From CAUZFZ01 sp963579025 (GTDB lineage: Bacteria; Planctomycetota; Planctomycetia; Planctomycetales; Planctomycetaceae): DNA of 32,861 nucleotides. Position numbers and translations under genes: made by a program. Where the stretch lies: assembly GCA_963579025.1 (NCBI GenBank), contig CAUZFZ010000124.1, positions 1 through 32,861 on the forward strand, written 5' to 3'. Positions 24,719 through 31,651 of the stretch are shown one piece after another (within the stretch, counting starts at the first letter, position 1; the number at the start of each line of letters is the position of its first letter). The notes below the pieces were generated by a model. That model had not been told where the DNA came from, did not search any database, and was given only the letters and a program-made list of their open reading frames with translations.

Positions 24719-25174
24719 ATGATCCGACTGCAGAAGATTCTTGCACCAGTCGACTTTAGCGAATTCAGTCGCCGGGCCGTGGACTACGCATGTCAACTCG
24801 CAAGTCAGTTTCGTGCGGAAGTACATGTACTCCATGTTGTCGAACCGGCCCCCATCGTGTTCGCCGAAGGCGTTGCAGTCCTGCAGGAAAGCGATGCCGA
24901 AATCTCCGCGGCGGTTGAGAAACGACTGGCAGGGATTCCTGGCCGGGAATGGCAGGAGCTGAATGTTGTCCGGGCATCTCAGGTGGGCTCGGCATTTGTC
25001 GAAATCATCTCGTATGCCCGTGACAACAACATCGACCTGATCGTGCTCGGTACACACGGTCGTGGAGCAGTCGCTCACATGCTGTTGGGAAGTGTGGCTG
25101 AAAAAGTCGTGCGGAAAGCGCCCTGTCCCGTTCTCACCGTGCGGGATCCCGATCATGGATTCGTGATGCCCTGA
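24719..25174 (+). CDS. Universal stress protein (single UspA domain)
   Basis: A 151-residue UspA protein: QKILAPVDFSEFSRRAVDYA at the start, VHVLHVVEP, and NNIDLIVLGTHGRGAVAHML followed by LGSVAEKVVRKAPCPVLTV. The G-2x-G-9x-G(S) motif indicates an ATP-binding member. The ATG at 24719 is supported by GGAGAG five bases upstream; an ORF reaching 24611 adds unrelated residues. The gene is followed within 43 bases by a cytochrome c'-like gene and then by a hibernation factor, a grouping that suggests a low-energy or low-oxygen stress response. Confidence 0.9.
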   Translation: MIRLQKILAPVDFSEFSRRAVDYACQLASQFRAEVHVLHVVEPAPIVFAEGVAVLQESDAEISAAVEKRLAGIPGREWQELNVVRASQVGSAFVEIISYARDNNIDLIVLGTHGRGAVAHMLLGSVAEKVVRKAPCPVLTVRDPDHGFVMP

Positions 25175-25216
25175 GCGATGCTCAAAGGTTTTCGATTCTC
25201 GAAAGGAACCAGTCCC

Positions 25217-25714
25217 ATGCGTCATGTCCGTTTCGCGAAGCTTGCTGTTATTGGAGCCGCCCTTACTGGAGCGCTGATCTGGCTACCGAGCGCCGCACAG
25301 GAGACATCCCCCAAACAGCTCGCTGCCAAGCCGAAGGATTCGCCACGGCCCCAGCTTGAGGAGTTCATGCAGAAGAAGCTTGACGCATCAAGCCAGATTC
25401 TTGAGGGCCTGCTGGTTGAGGACTTTGAGCAGATCGAGAAGGCAGGGAAGCAGCTCCGCGAGATGAGCAACACGGAAAAGTGGCGAGTCTCAACCGACTT
25501 GATGTATCGAAATCACAGCCAGGACTTTCAGCGAAGCGTCGACAAGCTGATCCAGGCCGCGGGGAAAGGTCAGTCAATGGATCGCATCGCTCTGGCGTGG
25601 TTCGACACGACGCTGAGCTGCATCGAATGTCATCGCTGGGTCCGGAACGTACTGATCGCCGATTCCGATGCACCGCTGACGCGACCGATCGGGCAATCCG
25701 TCGGAAATCACTGA
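25217..25714 (+). CDS. Cytochrome c'-like protein (C-terminal CxxCH)
   Basis: A 165-residue exported protein with a signal peptide (about 1-28) and one heme c motif, CIECH, at residues 135-139. The rest is mainly helical (SSQILEGLLVEDFEQIEKAG, SQDFQRSVDKLIQA). A heme motif near the C-terminus of a small helical protein is the layout of cytochrome c', a four-helix bundle that binds NO and CO. The upstream GAAAGGA at 25201-25207 supports the ATG at 25217. Given the globin and HAO-like genes nearby, NO binding is a sensible guess, but a related planctomycete-specific heme protein is also possible. Confidence 0.75.
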   Translation: MRHVRFAKLAVIGAALTGALIWLPSAAQETSPKQLAAKPKDSPRPQLEEFMQKKLDASSQILEGLLVEDFEQIEKAGKQLREMSNTEKWRVSTDLMYRNHSQDFQRSVDKLIQAAGKGQSMDRIALAWFDTTLSCIECHRWVRNVLIADSDAPLTRPIGQSVGNH

Positions 25715-25759
25715 CACGCAGCGTTCTTCGTTCAGTCAATCACTGTAAAGGAAGTTTCC

Positions 25760-26125
25760 ATGAAGGTTCTGATACACGACAACGTCAAGACGACCCGTCC
25801 GCCGCGAACCGAATACGTGACGAATCTGGTGAATGACCTGCTCGGTCGCTTCGAACATGCCGTACACCAGGTTGAAATCACAATAAACATGGATGGTCAC
25901 ACCGCTGCGGCCGAGACTCACTGTCACGTCACGGCAAGTCTGGGTTCGCTGGGCGTTGTTACAGCAGAGGCTCGTGAGGCGAATGAGCACAGCGCCGTGA
26001 AGGGCGCCATCGATCGTCTGACGCGCGGAGTTTCCAAGAGGATTGAGAAACGTCAGTCCCGACAGAAGCACGTCGAATCCGTCGCGGAGTCTGAATTTGA
26101 ACGCGCGACCGCCAAGGACAAATGA
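25760..26125 (+). CDS. Ribosome hibernation promoting factor/RaiA family protein
   Basis: A 121-residue protein with the HPF/YfiA fold pattern: an amphipathic helix (YVTNLVNDLLGRFEHAVHQV), strands EITINMDG and THCHVTASLG, then NEHSAVKGAIDRLTRGVSKR and IEKRQSRQKH with the basic helix that contacts 16S rRNA. It lacks the long C-terminal dimerisation domain, so it is of the short type. It would bind stalled ribosomes during dormancy. AAGGAAG at 25748-25754 gives a good ribosome-binding site. It is the last gene of the USP-cytochrome c'-HPF run and is convergent with the globin-ending operon. Confidence 0.8.
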   Translation: MKVLIHDNVKTTRPPRTEYVTNLVNDLLGRFEHAVHQVEITINMDGHTAAAETHCHVTASLGSLGVVTAEAREANEHSAVKGAIDRLTRGVSKRIEKRQSRQKHVESVAESEFERATAKDK

Positions 26126-26307
26126 TGTTTGCTCCCTGGTTACCACTCACACAACGCCAACCCGATCGGTCATGGTACGACTCAGTGAGCCACGACGTCA
26201 GCATCTGCGTGCTTGCTCTGTATGTCCTTGCTATCTGGTCCATATTCGTGTGACTCGCAGGCATTCCCATCAATACCGGGCTGGGAGAATGCTGACGTGT
26301 GCAACCG

Positions 26308-26718
26308 TCATTTGCCGGGTTCCGTTTCCGGATACTCCGAGAGGATGAGTTGCGCAGCCGCGTCCAGCGCCGCTCGCCACTCAGCGTCCAGCACACTGGT
26401 CCAGTCGGCACCGTGGTACTCGCCAAGTGCCATGAGCAGCGAATCAATGAATCGTGGAAACAACTCACGACCGATGCCCATCGACACGTGCTTCTTTCCG
26501 AGTCCCTTCAGGTAGTTCTCTGAAACCCAGCCTCCCGTCGATGCCTGTCGCTCCGTGGTGATCAGTGCCGTCATCAACTTCGTCCGCTGATCGTGCATGT
26601 CGATCTTCTCGAAGAACGGCCGTGTTTCAGGGTGTTTATGAAACAGCGTTTCATAGAAACGGGGTGCGAAGTCCTGTTGATCGATCAGGATGCACTGAGC
26701 ACTTTCGTGAAGTTTCAT
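26308..26718 (-). CDS. Single-domain globin
   Basis: A 136-residue globin. FYETLFHKHPETRPFF covers helix B and the CD corner, and YLKGLGKKHVSMGI contains the proximal histidine His77 (F8). FPRFIDSLLMALGEYHGADW and WRAALDAAAQLIL form helices G and H. A GGAGG about eight bases before the ATG at 26718 fixes the start; the ORF extends slightly upstream but without this site. It resembles bacterial haemoglobins that bind or detoxify NO or O2. It is the last gene of the Rieske-cyt b-globin-HAO-globin operon, 33 bases after the octaheme cytochrome gene. Confidence 0.85.
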   Translation of the reverse strand: MKLHESAQCILIDQQDFAPRFYETLFHKHPETRPFFEKIDMHDQRTKLMTALITTERQASTGGWVSENYLKGLGKKHVSMGIGRELFPRFIDSLLMALGEYHGADWTSVLDAEWRAALDAAAQLILSEYPETEPGK

Positions 26719-26751
26719 GATGGACCTCCGCATGACAGTAACGTAGCGACC

Positions 26752-28347
26752 CTATTCGTCGGGCTTCTTTGCCGGTTGCTGCCATTCGTGTTCTGGTCGA
26801 GCCAGGATCTCTTCGATGACCGCGCTCACGGCGTCCGCCTGTTCGGCTCTACCGTCCTCACGGGCATGCTCCACGATCTCGCGGGCCTGCGGGATAAGCC
26901 CCATATAGAACCGCTCGGCCACTTCATACATGCCGTGCCAGTGAGCGTAATCGGGTGCCATCATCGAAGCTCCATGCCGGGCACGGCGTCCTTCATGGTG
27001 CCAAAGGTAGAACCACGTCCACTCGATCTCCTCGTCAAACTGAGTCTCCGTAATGAGTTCCTGTTCGCGAAGTGATTTCATGATGGACTCGCCGGGCTTC
27101 GCGAACTTCTCATTGAACAGCACGATGAAGTCGTCGTACTGCTTGTAGAACGCGTTCACGTAATCCGGCGTGTGACAGTGGTGGCAGACCTGCTTCATGT
27201 TGGAACGTTTTTCCGTGGCCGAAAACGTGACCAGTTCCCGTCGCTTTGCGGGATCGGTTTCGGTCACAAGATTCCCATCGGCGTCGGTGTCCAGCACCTT
27301 GCTGACTGGTGGTCGGTTCGTCCACGACAGACGCGTGCCGGCATCGTGAGTGACAACGCCACCGTTCCTGGAGTTGCCGGACATGTGGCACGTCGCGCAG
27401 GTCGGCGCCTGTGAGTAGTCCTCGCCCAGGACCCAGTCCTCGGCATCCAGATTCATGTGTTCTTTCAGGTCGCGGAATGCCACGCCATGTTTCGATTCCT
27501 CGTAAATCTCTTTCTGGGGGTGGTCTGGACCCAGATGGCACTTGCCACAATTCTCTGGCTGGCGGGCACGGCGGGGTGAAAAATCGTGTCGGCTGTGACA
27601 CGCGGAACACGAACCCAGAGAACCGTCCAGGTTGAGCCGGCCGATTCCCGTGTTGGGCCACGTTCCAGCATGCAGCTTCGGCCGGCCGTCGTCGTCCTTC
27701 GCGATCAGATCGAGGGCTTCCAGATTGGAGGGCTGACCATCAGCGCCAGGTTTCAGATCATCGACCGTGATCGCACTACCGTCCGTTCCGAGCAGCGCGA
27801 TCTTCGAACCATGACACTGCTGGCAGCCGACAAACGCACTGGCCATCCCGTTGACTTCGGTAATGTCCGGTCGGCCCGGCGTGGGTGAATGCGGGTTGAA
27901 CGGCACGCGTGAGCCTTCCACGGTCTCGGCGAGGAAATTGTCCAGGGACGCGAGAATGTTCCCCGCCTTCGCATGATGGCTGTGCGCGAACTCGGTCGCC
28001 TCTTTCTCATGACAGCGACTGCAGTCTCTGGGTGTCACGATCGTGGCAATGGTCCAACCATGGTGATTGAAGGCATCGGCATCGTTCTTGTCCGCCTTGT
28101 GACACTCGACACACCCGACGCCCTTGCGAGCATGCGTGCTGCCCTTCCAGTGATCGACAATGCCCGGTGACTGCTTGCCATGACAGTCGACGCAGCCTTT
28201 CGACTTTTCGGGCACGCTGACATGCGCAGAAGTCAGCCCGACTTCCTCACGCTTCCTTGCCACTTCCATAGCCTGCACCAGGACGAGCGAGGCCAGAAAG
28301 ACCATGCCGAGAAATCCGATGATGTATCGTTTCGTTTCCAGTTTCAT
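26752..28347 (-). CDS. Octaheme cytochrome c, hydroxylamine oxidoreductase (HAO)-like
   Basis: A 531-residue protein with an N-terminal hydrophobic segment (about 8-28; signal or anchor) and eight CxxCH motifs: CVDCH 52, CVECH 79, CSRCH 109, CQQCH 175, CSACH 247, CGKCH 267, CATCH 317 and CHHCH 388. Spacing plus the block HPQKEIYEESKHG after the sixth heme is typical of the HAO family. The C-terminal part has EWTWFYLWHHEGRRARHGAS and APDYAHWHG. Tyr467 in that block sits where I believe hydroxylamine-oxidising members carry the tyrosine crosslinked to heme 4 (P460); reductive members lack it. There is no C-terminal membrane helix. It sits between two globin genes and downstream of a Rieske/cyt b pair. 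It likely oxidises or reduces NO, NH2OH or N2H4; direction is unsettled. Confidence 0.85.
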   Translation of the reverse strand: MKLETKRYIIGFLGMVFLASLVLVQAMEVARKREEVGLTSAHVSVPEKSKGCVDCHGKQSPGIVDHWKGSTHARKGVGCVECHKADKNDADAFNHHGWTIATIVTPRDCSRCHEKEATEFAHSHHAKAGNILASLDNFLAETVEGSRVPFNPHSPTPGRPDITEVNGMASAFVGCQQCHGSKIALLGTDGSAITVDDLKPGADGQPSNLEALDLIAKDDDGRPKLHAGTWPNTGIGRLNLDGSLGSCSACHSRHDFSPRRARQPENCGKCHLGPDHPQKEIYEESKHGVAFRDLKEHMNLDAEDWVLGEDYSQAPTCATCHMSGNSRNGGVVTHDAGTRLSWTNRPPVSKVLDTDADGNLVTETDPAKRRELVTFSATEKRSNMKQVCHHCHTPDYVNAFYKQYDDFIVLFNEKFAKPGESIMKSLREQELITETQFDEEIEWTWFYLWHHEGRRARHGASMMAPDYAHWHGMYEVAERFYMGLIPQAREIVEHAREDGRAEQADAVSAVIEEILARPEHEWQQPAKKPDE

Positions 28348-28379
28348 GAATGCAGTCCGTTGGAATTTCGTCTGAGTGT

Positions 28380-28838
28380 TCAATAAAGAGAGGTCATCTG
28401 CTCAATGCCGCCCCGCACGACAACGCGCCACGCGGCTTCAATATCGTCGGTGGACTGTTGGTCGTGTTTTCGGATCGTTTCGACCAGAGTGTCGATCCAC
28501 ACGGAGTACAGCTCAGGGCGAACATTCAATCCTGATCGCCCGTGTGTCTTTCCGAGTCGACGCAGTTCCTGTGCCGACTGTTCATTGCCCGTTGCATAGT
28601 CAATCAGGTGCTCGACTCCCTGCCGGATCAGTTGATTCTGCTGCTGCATCTCCACGTGAGCGAACAATGTGCCGATACCCGGCGCCCTGGCAGACAGCGT
28701 TTCGTAGAAGTCGTCAAAGAACTCGTCCGAGGCGCCCATGCAACGGCAGAAACTGGACCGCACAACGTCCTCAACGAGGCGGAGCAGTTGCTCGCTCGTG
28801 ACAGCGCGATCCGGCGATGTGGAGTTAAGGTGTGTCAT
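28380..28838 (-). CDS. Single-domain globin (second copy)
   Basis: A 152-residue globin, clearly different from the other copy. An N-terminal extension of about 15 residues precedes LLRLVEDVVRSSFCRCMGAS; FFDDFYETLSARAPGIGTLF covers helices B-C; and LRRLGKTHGRSGLNV contains the proximal His99. YSVWIDTLVETIRKHD and IEAAWRVVVRGGIEQM form the last helices. Its start lies 11 bases after the cytochrome b stop and its end 32 bases before the HAO-like start. Being encoded inside a redox-enzyme operon, it may bind NO released by, or fed to, the octaheme cytochrome. Confidence 0.8.
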   Translation of the reverse strand: MTHLNSTSPDRAVTSEQLLRLVEDVVRSSFCRCMGASDEFFDDFYETLSARAPGIGTLFAHVEMQQQNQLIRQGVEHLIDYATGNEQSAQELRRLGKTHGRSGLNVRPELYSVWIDTLVETIRKHDQQSTDDIEAAWRVVVRGGIEQMTSLY

Positions 28839-28849
28839 AAGAAAACGAT

Positions 28850-29902
28850 TCAGTGTTCAACGACTGCTTCCCATACAGTCAGACCAACCAGCAGGAAAAC
28901 GCCCACGATGCCGATCCACACGCTGGCTTCCGCGAATCGTGTGCGTCTGCGGATCCAGTCGTCGATGAACGGCCAGACGAACATGATGAAGACAATGAAG
29001 CCGGAACTCAGGACGGCGAACGTGCCGGAAAACAGCTTCAGCCAGCGGAATGAGACGTAGAACCACCACTCGGGCTTGATCACTTCCGGAGTCGTCAGCG
29101 GGTCGGCCTTGGGGCCCAGTTCGACTGGCAGCACGGTGGCCAGCACACTGAGCAGAATCATGAGCACCAGCCCGACGATGAGCTCGGTATAGAGATGGTC
29201 CGGGAAGAAGTTGAACGTCTGCTGTTCTTTGTCGGCATCGTCTTCGAACTGCAATTCGCTGATGCCCTGCAGTCGCAGAATGCCAATATGAATCGCAATC
29301 AGCCCGATCATGACTGCCGGCAGCACAGCCGCATGCAGAATGTAGAAACGAGGCAGTGTCTGCTCGTTGTACGTGTCGCCAGCCAACAGCAACCGTTTGG
29401 CGAAGACACCGAAGTAGGGGACGGTGTCGCAAATATTGGCCGCGACGGTCGCACCCCAATAGCTGAGCTGTTCGAAGACCAGACTGTATCCCGTAAACCC
29501 GATGGTCAGCGTGCACAACAACAGGCACATACCGACCATCCAGTTCAGTTCGCGGGGTTTCCGGTAGGCGCCCGTGAAATACACGCGCATCTGGTGCAGG
29601 ATTATGGCCGCGATCATCAACGTCGCCGCCCACTTGTGGACACTGCGAATGTACCAGCCGTAGGAGACTTCGTTGGTAATCGTGTGAATGGACTCGTAGG
29701 CCGTTTTTGAACCGGGCTGATAATAAAAGGCCAGCAGAATGCCCGTGACGATCTGTACAACGAACAGATAAGCTGGCGTGCCACCCAGGCAGAACCACCA
29801 ACGCTTCAGGTGGTTTGGCACGGGCTCATTGGTGAGTTCCGCGAGTTGCACGCCTGAGATAGGCAGGCGTTCGCTGAACCAGTTCTTCACAGAAGCACGC
29901 AC
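28850..29902 (-). CDS. Cytochrome b (b6/subunit IV fusion type) of a Rieske/cytochrome b complex
   Basis: A 350-residue membrane protein with about eight predicted helices. Heme-ligand histidines are His89/His103 and His190/His205, spacings of 14 and 15 residues. The 15-residue gap in the fourth helix is the b6 type, not the mitochondrial type. A cysteine in RWWFCLGG (Cys38) aligns with the b6f cysteine that binds the extra heme c_n. The subunit IV-like half contains PEWWFY (277-282), the variant of the PEWY quinol-site motif. It oxidises or reduces menaquinol together with the Rieske protein encoded 27 bases upstream. No cytochrome c1 or f gene is present here; the octaheme cytochrome may take that place. 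Confidence 0.9.
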   Translation of the reverse strand: MRASVKNWFSERLPISGVQLAELTNEPVPNHLKRWWFCLGGTPAYLFVVQIVTGILLAFYYQPGSKTAYESIHTITNEVSYGWYIRSVHKWAATLMIAAIILHQMRVYFTGAYRKPRELNWMVGMCLLLCTLTIGFTGYSLVFEQLSYWGATVAANICDTVPYFGVFAKRLLLAGDTYNEQTLPRFYILHAAVLPAVMIGLIAIHIGILRLQGISELQFEDDADKEQQTFNFFPDHLYTELIVGLVLMILLSVLATVLPVELGPKADPLTTPEVIKPEWWFYVSFRWLKLFSGTFAVLSSGFIVFIMFVWPFIDDWIRRRTRFAEASVWIGIVGVFLLVGLTVWEAVVEH

Positions 29903-29929
29903 AGTTGCATCCTTTTCGTGGGACAGGCG

Positions 29930-30454
29930 TCAGACGAGCGCTTCGTTCGGGACTTCGATGAACAGCAGGCCGCCTTCGATCTTCAGGGGATAGCGAGGCA
30001 GCGTCTGGTTGGCGTCCTTCGGTGGTCCGGAGATCGGTTCACCAGTTGCTGCGAACGCTCCGTTATGGCACGGGCAGAAGAAGCGATCTCGATTGCCTTC
30101 CCAGTGGACCCGGCAGCCCAGATGCGGACAGACACTCGACAGAGCGATGAAGTCGTCCGGAGTGCCATCATCTGCGAGACGCGTCACGACGACTTTCTGC
30201 CCGGCCGGAGCCTCGTACGTCATCGACCGCCCAACGTCGAAACCGGGGAGGTCCGACAGGAGCTGCCACGACTTCGTGTTGCCTCGAAAGGGATACAGGA
30301 AGCGGCCAATCAGCGAAGCAAACATGCCGTATCCGAGCGTCATGCCGAAGACCATGACGACGGATGACGCCATGCCAAGGAACGATCGACGCTCAACCGG
30401 CTGCCCATCTTCGATGTCTGTGAGTTCCTGGTCATTCTCAGAGTGAGACGTCAT
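29930..30454 (-). CDS. Rieske iron-sulfur protein
   Basis: A 174-residue Rieske protein. ERRSFLG at residues 21-27 is a twin-arginine signal and is followed by one hydrophobic anchor (GMASSVVMVFGMTLGYGMFA). The cluster motifs are CPHLGC at 109-114 and CPCHNG at 127-132: Cys109, His111, Cys127 and His130 bind the 2Fe-2S cluster, and Cys114 with Cys129 can form the stabilising disulfide. The spacing is that of bc1/b6f Rieske subunits. It is the first gene of the five-gene minus-strand operon. A 19-base palindrome lies 37-55 bases before its start codon and may be an operator. Confidence 0.9.
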   Translation of the reverse strand: MTSHSENDQELTDIEDGQPVERRSFLGMASSVVMVFGMTLGYGMFASLIGRFLYPFRGNTKSWQLLSDLPGFDVGRSMTYEAPAGQKVVVTRLADDGTPDDFIALSSVCPHLGCRVHWEGNRDRFFCPCHNGAFAATGEPISGPPKDANQTLPRYPLKIEGGLLFIEVPNEALV

Positions 30455-30490
30455 CGCAGTTCTTTTCTCGAGATGTTCGGGCAGACCGTG

Positions 30491-30509
30491 TCGCTGAACG
30501 CGTCAGCGA
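30491..30509. promoter_or_regulatory. Palindrome upstream of the Rieske gene, candidate operator
   Basis: TCGCTGA at 30491-30497 and TCAGCGA at 30503-30509 are perfect inverted repeats with a five-base spacer (ACGCG). The site is 37-55 bases before the Rieske ATG on the minus strand, where a dimeric repressor or activator would act on the operon promoter. It is not an obvious FNR/NnrR or NorR box. The regulator is unknown. Confidence 0.4.
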
Positions 30510-30657
30510 TTGTTGGTCTGACCGCATCTCGCGTGCCGGAACGGTGTGCTGGCGTGAAACCTGCGTTCAAGGTCTGTAAATACCCGCCAGTTCCCCTGCG
30601 ATTTGCAGATTCGAAGACGACGCTCAGGCGCAGACTCGACGTGACGGGAACTCAAGT

Positions 30658-30966
30658 GTGCGGATAGTCGCGATCTTGACTGGCCGGTGTGCGATTTGTC
30701 TCAGCGCGGATCGGTATGTCGTGTTCGCCCCTGTATTTGCCGACTATGGCCTGATCCTGGTCGAGGGAGACTCTCAAACCGCGGCTGCCAGAATCGAGGT
30801 CTGGCGACAGGCTGTCACGGAATCGCCGATGGCTGCGGCCGACGAGTCAGTGATCGCGCTCGTCACCGACAACCCCATTGTTATCGAGACACCGGTTTGG
30901 CCACGATCCAACATCGCCGTGCTTGCAAGCCGGGTGCTGGATGTTGCTGAGGAGGGTTGTGGCTGA
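30658..30966 (+). pseudogene. MobB-like (molybdopterin-guanine dinucleotide adapter) fragment
   Basis: The frame has strong G/C in codon third positions and reads RYVVFAPVFADYGLILVEGD, then AARIEVWRQ and ADESVIALVTDNP. DYGLILVEG...IEVWR and IALVTD are typical of the second half of MobB, which binds GTP and helps attach GMP to molybdopterin. The start MRIVAI resembles the family's first strand, but the P-loop (GxxxxGKT) and about 60 following residues are missing, apparently by an internal deletion. Its end lies in a 16-base tandem repeat and a stop. It is not expected to function. Confidence 0.5.
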
Positions 30967-30985
30967 GGAGGGTTGTGGCTGAGGA
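30946..30985. repeat. 16-base tandem repeat, two and a half copies
   Basis: The unit GCTGAGGAGGGTTGTG occurs at 30946-30961 and 30962-30977, with half a copy at 30978-30985. Sixteen is not a multiple of three, so the duplication shifts the frame, and it carries the stop that ends the MobB-like fragment. It probably arose by slippage or unequal exchange at the junction between two gene fragments. Confidence 0.75.
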
Positions 30986-31305
30986 CATGCGCACGTCGGA
31001 TTGCGTGTGGCTCTGCTCGCCTCGTGTGTGAATCCGGCACGGTGCCGGTGGATATTGCCGGTCGCCGTGCCGACGTTCCCGTTGAATTGAGAAGCGACGA
31101 GGATCGATTTGCCCCGGAGTTCGACAGTAACGACTTGACCACAATTCAGGCAGACACCGTGATCTGATTAATCGGCCAGCAGGCAGAGTTGTCGTTCGTT
31201 GAAAGTCACGGTGATGCCCGACTGACCCCAGGCCTTCGGCCAAAGCGATGGGATCAATTCAACCTTGATGCTGAACACGGCTGGAAGCCCGCAGGTGAAT
31301 TGTGA
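30967..31305 (+). pseudogene. GltD-like/FAD-NAD(P) oxidoreductase fragment
   Basis: In the same frame as the MobB-like remnant, after its stop, the sequence reads DRFAPEFDSNDLTTIQADTV, I, a TGA at 31165-31167, then LIGQQAELSF and DARLTP. Glutamate synthase small-subunit type oxidoreductases, including those paired with formate dehydrogenases, have F-P-F...I-ADTVI-x-AIGQ followed by ...LTP-G at this place, just before the last FAD-binding GGD segment. Here a stop replaces the residue before the second half and the GGD segment cannot be found. Only about 100 residues remain. With the MobB piece it hints at a lost molybdo-enzyme locus. Confidence 0.4.
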
Positions 31306-31651
31306 GATGCGTTGGACGGAAATGACCATGGGTTCAAGCGCTTCATTCATCGGGGCAGCGGCTCGGTTCGATGCCGTCGGGAAGAACGGTTATTATGGCG
31401 TGCCTTACCCAACGCGAGCCTCCGAGACCGCGGGATGTCCCTCAGCGGTGCGAGGGATACCTCCTCAGAAATCTTTGCTCCCCAACGTAATCGGACGACT
31501 GTTCCTCCTAACGGACGAGTTCCACCCAACCCTCTCGAATTCGATGCCCTTATATTAAGTGCAATGATAGCGTGCTGCGCGAACAGGTCGCGTCATCGCG
31601 GATCCACGTGACTGTGATAATGAGTTACTAACACGCGCCGGGAGAGACACC
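31306..31651. other. Intergenic region, nothing recognised
   Basis: Frames on both strands are short and read like non-coding protein. I see no RNA gene or terminator. GGAGAG at 31641-31646 is the ribosome-binding site of the next gene. Confidence 0.4.

Noticed and set aside
26195..26298. 10-base inverted repeat ACGTCAGCAT / ATGCTGACGT at 26195-26204 and 26289-26298 between convergent genes
   Set aside because: The arms are 84 bases apart with no T-run, so it is not a standard terminator, and one such pair may arise by chance.
28857..29801. 314-residue frame antisense-phase to cytochrome b
   Set aside because: It is an arginine- and histidine-rich shadow of the cytochrome b gene in another frame of the same strand, with no family features.
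31165..31167. TGA in the GltD-like fragment as a possible selenocysteine codon
   Set aside because: The family has an aliphatic residue or alanine there, not Cys or Sec, and the rest of the gene is broken.
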